A stretch of 64,000 nt of DNA from Pagrus major (lineage: Eukaryota > Chordata > Actinopteri > Spariformes > Sparidae): positions 18,748,660-18,812,659 of the forward strand of contig NC_133235.1 of NCBI RefSeq assembly GCF_040436345.1, given 5' to 3'. Position numbers and translations under genes: made by a program. The number at the start of each line of letters is the position of its first letter. The stretch's first letter is position 1. Below are positions 59,101 through 64,000 of this stretch, piece by piece. Under the pieces are notes generated by a model, which searched no databases, was not told the DNA's origin, and saw nothing but the letters and a program-made list of their open reading frames with translations.

Positions 59101-62100
59101 CTGATCAAACCGGAGCATGAGTGCATCGTGTGCACGTGTACATAAAACGTGTGTGCAAATTACTAAATTTAAATTTAAATTAAAATTTTATTTAAATAAA
59201 AATTAAATAAACACATTTGTGTCACCTCCCAGGCTCCTTAGAATCTACTCCTGTCACACACATTATAAAATAAAGATACAATTTGCAAGTGCAGTATTTC
59301 TTTCAACGGTTATTTTATAGTTACATTCGACAGTACAGATGCAGCATGTTTGATAAGGTGTATTTTTTTGTGGTCTCTTTCTCAACTTGAGGGCAAGCCT
59401 TTTTTCCGCTTGTCATTTCCTTTAGCCTGATGCAATGGGAACCTTATCATGACTGTACCAGAGAAGATATATTTAACATATTCTTTTAACTGTCATTTGA
59501 GAAGCATCCAGGAACACTGTGTTGTTATAGTGTCACCTAAATTCTCACTTCTGTGAATCTAAGTTCCTCTTTTGTGTTGAGATTGTTGCCATGTTTATCT
59601 TACACTTGCCTTTTATTAGGTTTTAAATTACCTTAATTTGGTGTCTCATTATGTGCCAGGCGAACGTTAGGCCCTGCCTCATCAGCTTTCCTGTGGAAGC
59701 CTCCCAGTCGCTGCTCCAGCATCAACAGTCTCGTTAGCTACTCACATTCACAGGTACACACAATTATATAAAAGGGGTGTTTGATTTTAGACTATCACAT
59801 CTGGATACGTAAGGATCAACAGATCCCTGACAACTGTCGTTTACATTTTCAAATTCTTCATTCAAAAGATAAATGATAAATCAATAAAGGATCTCTGATA
59901 AAGAAAATAAACCCAAATCTCACAGTTACTACTACTACCACTACTACCAGTTGTTATTTTCTTTTTTCTTCAGACGCAGAGCCTCCTTTTGATTTGGTTG
60001 TTGTAATTGGAAGCTCATTTTGATGCTGAATCTGATTTTAATTCAGCATCAAATTCGTGACACCCCTATTACATTCATACTCTACTTAGACAATCTTGCA
60101 CAAATATTTTTGTAAATGTGACTTTGAATTTAAAAGCACCTAAAACGGTTCTCTCTTGTTCCATTCACTGACCAGGCGCACGAGTTTCTCCCTATCCCCG
60201 ACTTGAGTCACAGTCTCCTTGGTGACCTGGGGGAACTGGGGGAACCTTCTCCTTGCAGCATCGCGGAAAACCTCCGCATTGAGCTCGACCAGTCCGAGCT
60301 GAGACAGCAGGAACTTCTGGAACGGGTTCAGGAATTAGGCAAAGAGGCTGCTGAGCTGAAAGGCGTGGTCAAAGACCTTCAAGGGCAGCTATTAGCGGCT
60401 CAGAAGTCCTCTGGCCTCTCAGTGTCTACAGCAGCCAACCAAGAAACAGACAATCAGGAGAGTGCAAATCACCGTCAAACCAGTCGGGAAGCAATAAACA
60501 GTGAACTTCAGGACAGACTCACAGCTGCTGAGAACAAAAATATGGAGCTTCTCTCCAAGTTGGATGAGGCTCTTAAGGAAAAGGGACAGCAAACAGCGAG
60601 CTACTGCGACTCAGCTTGGAAAATCCAGGAACTCCTGGATAAACTCAAGACAGCAGAGGAGGAGAGGTTGGAGGCAAAGAGAGAGGCTGAGGACAGGACC
60701 AGGAACTCTGAGCGTCTGTCCCAGGAACTAAAACTCAGGGAAGAAGAGTTGAGGAACAGCGAGGAGAAGCTTGTCGAGGTAAAAGCCGGAGCCCATGATG
60801 AACGCGAGGAGGCACTCAAACGTCTTGAGGAGCTCCAAAGTGCAGTCAGTCGCATTCAGGGGGCGCTGACATTAAAAGAGAAGGAGACAGGGAACTTGAG
60901 AGCCCAGCTTCAGGATCTACAAGCATCGCTGGAATGCAGAGAACGGCAGGCGGAAGAGCTGAGAAAAAGACTTCAGGAGGAGAGGGACGAGGAAGAGCAG
61001 AGATGGAGCATGAGCAGTACTCAGAATGAGGAACTTGAAAGCCAACTCCTAGATGTAAGAAAAAGTCTAAAAAACAGAGAGAAAGAGCTAGCTGTAAGTT
61101 CAGAGAGAATTAAGCACTTAGAGGAGCAGTTGGAGAAGCTAAACATTGAGAAAGAAAGTCTGAGCTCCAGACTTGCTGATAATGAAGATGTTTGCGGTGA
61201 TCAAACCAAGAACCTTGATGACTATAAAACCCAGTGCAGTAACCTCATGGAAATAAACACCAAGCTACTCCAAACTGTCAAGGAGAGTGAGGAGAGTATT
61301 ACAGAGCTGACTGAGAGCAGGGAAGCCTTGTTAGACCAGCTGGCTTCTATGAGGGCTTCAGAAAAGCACTTAAAGGGCAGAATAGAGGCTGCAAAGATGT
61401 GCGTCGAAGATCGGGAGAAGAAGCTTCTGGATGAAAACCTGCATTTGGAGGAGAGTCTCCAGAAGACGCTCGTTCAGAAGGAGGTATCCAACGCTCAATT
61501 AAAGAAGCTAGAGCATGAGAACAAGGAGCTTCTTGAGGTTCAGTTCTCGTTGAAGAAACAGTTAGCTACATCTCAACAGGAAGTGGACTCGCTCACTGCC
61601 AAAGCCGCACAGTTGGACAAGAACCTCACAGTGTCCCAAAGAAGCCAAGCAGAGTTACTTGAAAAACTCCAGGAAACTGAGGCTAAACTGAGAGACCAGA
61701 CTGTGAAATGTGGGCTTCTGCAAGCTAGAGCAGAGGAGCTGGAGAGCAGGACCACGGAGCTGCATGATGAAAAGGGAGCTGCAGAGAGCAATGAAAAAAT
61801 GCTGAAGCTTCATGATGAGCATCAGACATCCTCAATGGAAACCAAAGAGGCTCCGTTCAGGCTGGTTATAGCCGAGGCTCAGCTAGAACTCAACCTGAGG
61901 GAGGTGCACCGACTCCGGGAAGAGGTGGTGGAGCTCAGGGCTCAGCTTCTAGCAGGCGCTGAGGAGAGGATGAAAGTTCAGGCACTGCAGGAGGTGACGG
62001 AGTCTTCCAGAGAGGACCTCCGTGTCTTAGCAGAACAACTCAAAGCCCAGGTGGAGGAGCTGAACCGCCGGCATGTGGATGAGATTCTCCGGTCCCGGGA

Positions 62101-63508
62101 GCGAGAGGAGGCTCTCATCCGGGAGCGTGACGGTGAGGCTCAGGCTCGAGCAGGTCTGGCTGCGGAGGTGACAGCCTCTAGAGAGGAGCTCAGTAAACTA
62201 AAGCAGCGTTATGAAGCCTTGTGTCTGGAGAACACTGAATCCAGGGAGGCACTTCATAGAGCAAACACCGAAACAGCTGAACTCGGTGTACAGTTGTGTA
62301 TGCTAACTGCTGAGAAAGAAGAGGCTCGTCTCCGCTGGGAGGGCTTGTCGACAAGGCTGCAAGAGCTGGAGGAGGAGGCAACTGAGGAGGCAGAAAGGCT
62401 GAATACCTGCATAGAGCAGCTACGTCAGGAGAACCAGCGACTGCTCGATCAGCTCCATAATGACGAGAGTTTGTTGGTAACCAGGCAGGAGCTGAGCAAG
62501 GCCCAGCAGGAGGCTGAAGCTGTGCAGGAGACGAACCAGGAGGAGATTCAGGCGCTCCGCTTCCAGCTCAGCAGCCAAGCCATGAGCCAAGGCAGCCAGC
62601 TTCAGGTCAGTCACAATGAGTTCAGCTAAAGAAATATGTGACACACAACTTACTTCGTTTTTTTTTTGTTTTTTTTAATGTAATCCCCTTCTTATAACTT
62701 ATAAACCAAAATGACTTGGTACAAGGTTTGACACCAGGCCTATGTGACAGTTGAATCAGATATTTTACTGTTTTTAATGGCAACTGCATTTTAGTTGAAA
62801 ATGCTTTTGCTACATTTGAAAGAGTTTGTGCAATATTAAACATAGCTGGAACCTCTTCCACTGAAGTGAAAGGGTAAAGTTACAGCGCAATTCTATGAAA
62901 GGAGAAGTCACATGTAGTTAAGCATTCTTATATTTGAAATAATTCCTTCCTAAGTCAGACTGAAACCAAAATTAACATAAAGAAGCCACTAAAAATATGA
63001 ATAAGCAGTTTCCGCAGCTGCATGCAGACACCTTTGACAGTGGGTAAGAAATCCCCCTACTGACCTGCTGATGTTTTTAGTTTCAGTTTTATTTATTTGT
63101 ACATTTATAACACTTTAAAATAACCATCATTAATAAAATTCTAATTAATTAAACTAGTTATTCCTCTGTTAATAAACAATAAAATGCTTTTAAACCATTT
63201 ATTGAGCCATTTTAAAGGTTTATGAACATTAGTTGCAACTTTATAATGGCGGCACTGTATTCATTAACCATTTACAAATAATTCTAAACATTAGTTGCAA
63301 CTTTACTATGAGCAATTGCTTGAAAAACAGCTTATTAGGCAACATCAGCAAAACTACTGTAATATCAGAATAGTCATCAGTAAATGAGTTTGTGGTTTGT
63401 TTTCTTCTCATCCAGACTGTGAATCAAGAGTTACAGGAAGTGAAATTACAGCTGACGACTGAGCAGGAGAAAGCAGACAACCTGGAGAACAAATTCAAAC
63501 AGCTTGAG
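51390..63508 (+). CDS. fyco1: FYVE and coiled-coil domain-containing protein 1 (FYCO1), 5' part, eight coding exons
   Basis: FYCO1 links autophagosomes and late endosomes (Rab7, LC3, PI3P) to kinesin for plus-end transport. Coding exons, all GT-AG with matching phases, are 51,390-51,450, 51,737-51,843, 52,899-53,024, 55,578-55,684, 57,908-58,051, 59,660-59,753, 60,176-62,605 and 63,416-63,508, giving 1,054 codons. The start [20 protein letters not shown] resembles human FYCO1. The RUN domain (about residues 36-170) includes [54 protein letters not shown] and [11 protein letters not shown]. The coiled coil begins at about residue 230. The FYVE zinc finger, LIR and GOLD domain must lie in later exons past 64,000. 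No receptor gene is nested in these introns, unlike CXCR6 in human FYCO1. Fish have two copies; a or b is undetermined. Confidence 0.93.
52182..52472. mobile_element. MITE in fyco1 intron (TAGTGTTGTCATG ends)
   Basis: The left end is TAGTGTTGTCATGTATCGAT and the right end is AGTATCATGACAACACTA, inverted. It is about 291 bp, lies between coding exons 2 and 3, and is non-coding. Confidence 0.75.
53385..53640. repeat. CGATTAATCG/GCAACTA dispersed fish repeat
   Basis: Runs from GCAACTATTTTCATTA through CGATTAATCATTTAGTCTTT and AGACATCTTTAAAATG to TAATAGACTAGTTG. This order is that of a ubiquitous teleost repeat. It is intronic in fyco1. Confidence 0.7.
53830..54075. repeat. Possible mobile-element remnant in fyco1 intron 3
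   Basis: TTCAGACTGCCAGCCCAAAT...CAGATCCAAATCACATTTGG...GTGACGTCAAATCC resembles decayed DNA-transposon sequence, but no terminal repeats could be paired. No coding frame. Confidence 0.35.
54137..54174. repeat. (ATTG)n microsatellite
   Basis: About nine ATTG units in fyco1 intron 3. Confidence 0.9.
55085..55390. repeat. Inverted/partial copy of the GCAACTA dispersed repeat
   Basis: The right end is AACTAATCAGTGGTGAAAAT followed by AATTGCTAGTTTC, the typical end of the same family as 53,385-53,640. The interior has decayed. It lies just upstream of fyco1 coding exon 4. Confidence 0.5.
56097..56142. repeat. (GT)n microsatellite
   Basis: About 22 GT units in fyco1 intron 4. Confidence 0.95.
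56218..56350. repeat. (TTAGC)n and adjoining dispersed repeat
   Basis: Pentamers TTAGC/TTAGT at 56,220-56,274 are followed by TAAAGAATGGAAGCAGGAGA and GAGCTAGCCTGGCTACC. This is a common fish repeat whose end is pentameric, a situation parallel to the TTATG array. Confidence 0.7.
56408..56765. mobile_element. GGGCTGTCA...GCGATTAATTGC-type dispersed element
   Basis: Starts GGGCTGTCACTCGGATTAAA and includes GCGATTAATTGCATGATTG, CTCTTATCAACATGGGAGTG and AACATGGCAAATTCAAGCCC in the order of a very common teleost repeat. Open frames through it, on both strands, are not genes. It lies in fyco1 intron 4. Confidence 0.75.
57200..57335 (+). mobile_element. LINE (L2/CR1-like) 3' tail
   Basis: GCACTTTGTAATATCTG...AAAGGTGCTATATAAATAAA followed by a (TTA)n tail is the characteristic 3' end of L2-type LINEs. 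A second tail-like piece (TGCATGGGATCAATAAAAC) lies at 57,720-57,740. Only 3' ends are present. Confidence 0.65.
58517..59241. mobile_element. ~725-bp element with GGAGCC(T)RGGAGGTGACA inverted ends
   Basis: The left end is CTTACGGAGCCTAGGAGGTG followed by ACATGGATGTG. The right end is ACACATTTGTGTCACCTCCC followed by AGGCTCCTTAG, its inverted counterpart over about 31 bp with a few mismatches. The interior is AT-rich without transposase. This non-autonomous DNA transposon lies in fyco1 intron 5. I cannot assign its superfamily. Confidence 0.75.
60018..60053. repeat. Short inverted repeat before fyco1 exon 7
   Basis: 13-bp arms (TTTGATGCTGAAT at 60,018-60,030 and its complement at 60,041-60,053) around a loop of about 10 bp, some 120 bp upstream of the exon 7 acceptor. 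Function unknown. Confidence 0.7.
60176..62605 (+). CDS. fyco1: fyco1 giant exon 7: coiled-coil rod
   Basis: A 2,430-bp exon (810 codons) encodes residues about 214-1,023, almost entirely Glu/Gln/Leu/Lys-rich heptad sequence that should form a long dimeric coiled coil. The frame is fixed by the upstream phase-0 junction (CAG|GCGCACGAG). Translation does not start here, although the frame is open from the exon edge. It ends at AGCTTCAG|GTCAGT; the frame continuing to a stop at 62,629 is intronic. An equivalent single large exon is known in mammalian FYCO1. Confidence 0.92.
62606..63415 (+). other. fyco1: fyco1 intron 7
   Basis: Between donor CAG|GTCAGT and acceptor TCATCCAG. AT-rich, with the duplicated word CATTAGTTGCAACTTTA (about 63,229 and 63,288). 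No other gene. Confidence 0.6.
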
Positions 63509-63589
63509 GTGAGAGGATACACTGATTCCATGTCTGCCCAAAAGTTTGGTACTCTGTCGAATCACTAAAGCAGCCGAAATGTTTTAAAT

Positions 63590-64000
63590 CATGGTTGTTA
63601 ATCCGTGTATCATTCGTTCATTCGTTTTTCAAAATAAAACCAAAAATAAGAAAACGAAAAAACAATTCCTTTTCTCAGTATTCGTTTCCTAAACTAAAAT
63701 GAAAAAACGGATAACGACTCGTTTTTTTCAGTTTTCGATTTTATGCTCAAATGAATAATGGAAAAAACGGATAACGAGCGTTTCACGTTTCATGTTTTAT
63801 CCCATTTTGATCTGAAAAAAGTTCAATGAGCCGGAAGCGGAAGTGACCGTCTCTGTCTCTGTACTGCGAGGGCGCGCAAAACAAAAATAATGGCAGGACT
63901 TGAGGATCATGCAGATATAATTGGACAGCTTTTTGGGGATGGTAAAACGCATGCCGAGATTTCTACCACGCTCTGGTAACGTCAGAGAATTGACTGGCTC
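63590..64000 (+). mobile_element. Partial mobile element at the window edge (fyco1 intron 8)
   Basis: GAAAAAACGGATAACGA occurs twice (63,701-63,718 and 63,761-63,777). GC-richer sequence then leads to an ATG at about 63,890 whose frame reads [20 protein letters not shown] and ends at TGG TAA near 63,980. The abrupt change of composition inside an intron and the helix-turn-helix-like start suggest the beginning of a transposon or integrase-type gene cut by a stop. The family is not identified, and the element continues past the window. Confidence 0.4.

Noticed and set aside
60203-60205. Independent gene starting inside fyco1 exon 7
   Set aside because: There is no ATG at that position (it is TTG), and the frame is continuous with the upstream exon across a good acceptor.

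Overview
This is a stretch of a ray-finned fish (teleost) nuclear genome. The evidence is vertebrate multi-exon genes with GT-AG introns, long non-coding gaps, abundant (CA)n/(GT)n microsatellites, a Tc1-type transposon, and many dispersed repeats that I recognise as common in teleosts. Species cannot be fixed from the sequence alone.

Layout. (1) 1-6,360: non-coding upstream DNA with repeat copies and a candidate homeodomain/POU enhancer near 2.44-2.52 kb. (2) 6,365-9,490: neurod6 on the + strand, a neural bHLH transcription factor gene with a non-coding first exon, one short intron and a single coding exon. (3) 9.5-33.1 kb: a gene desert with microsatellites, dispersed repeats and candidate enhancers. 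It includes a ~4.85 kb array of TTATG pentamers (22,056-26,910) with higher-order structure and an apparently exact 1,262-bp tandem duplication. (4) 33.1-46.8 kb: a minus-strand cluster of chemokine-receptor-type GPCRs. It holds a deleted pseudogene, two full-length but motif-degenerate paralogs in ~2.6-kb tandem units, a conventional XCR1/CCR12-like receptor, and an XCR1-like receptor with the HRY motif. (5) 38.5-40.5 kb: a piggyBac-type relic carrying a nested Harbinger-like element, next to the last tandem unit. (6) 48.5-50.2 kb: a dead Tc1 element abutting a long (AT)n tract. (7) 51.39-64 kb: the first eight coding exons of fyco1 on the + strand (RUN domain plus half of the coiled coil). 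The FYVE, LIR and GOLD parts lie beyond the window.

How the genes fit together. The fyco1/XCR1-type receptor pairing matches the human 3p21.31 chemokine-receptor block. neurod6 belongs to 7p14 in human, so its position here is a fish-type arrangement. neurod6 is a developmental regulator in a large non-coding landscape, the receptors are immune genes under birth-and-death evolution, and fyco1 is an autophagosome and late-endosome transport adaptor.

The most unusual biology is the pair of degenerate receptors at 33.9-37.5 kb. They keep an open seven-helix frame but have lost DRY, NPxxY and the conserved extracellular disulfide, which suggests a decoy or non-G-protein role. The most unusual DNA is the TTATG array, which appears to have grown from the pentamer-bearing end of a dispersed repeat. 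All calls come from reading the sequence; no database search was run.
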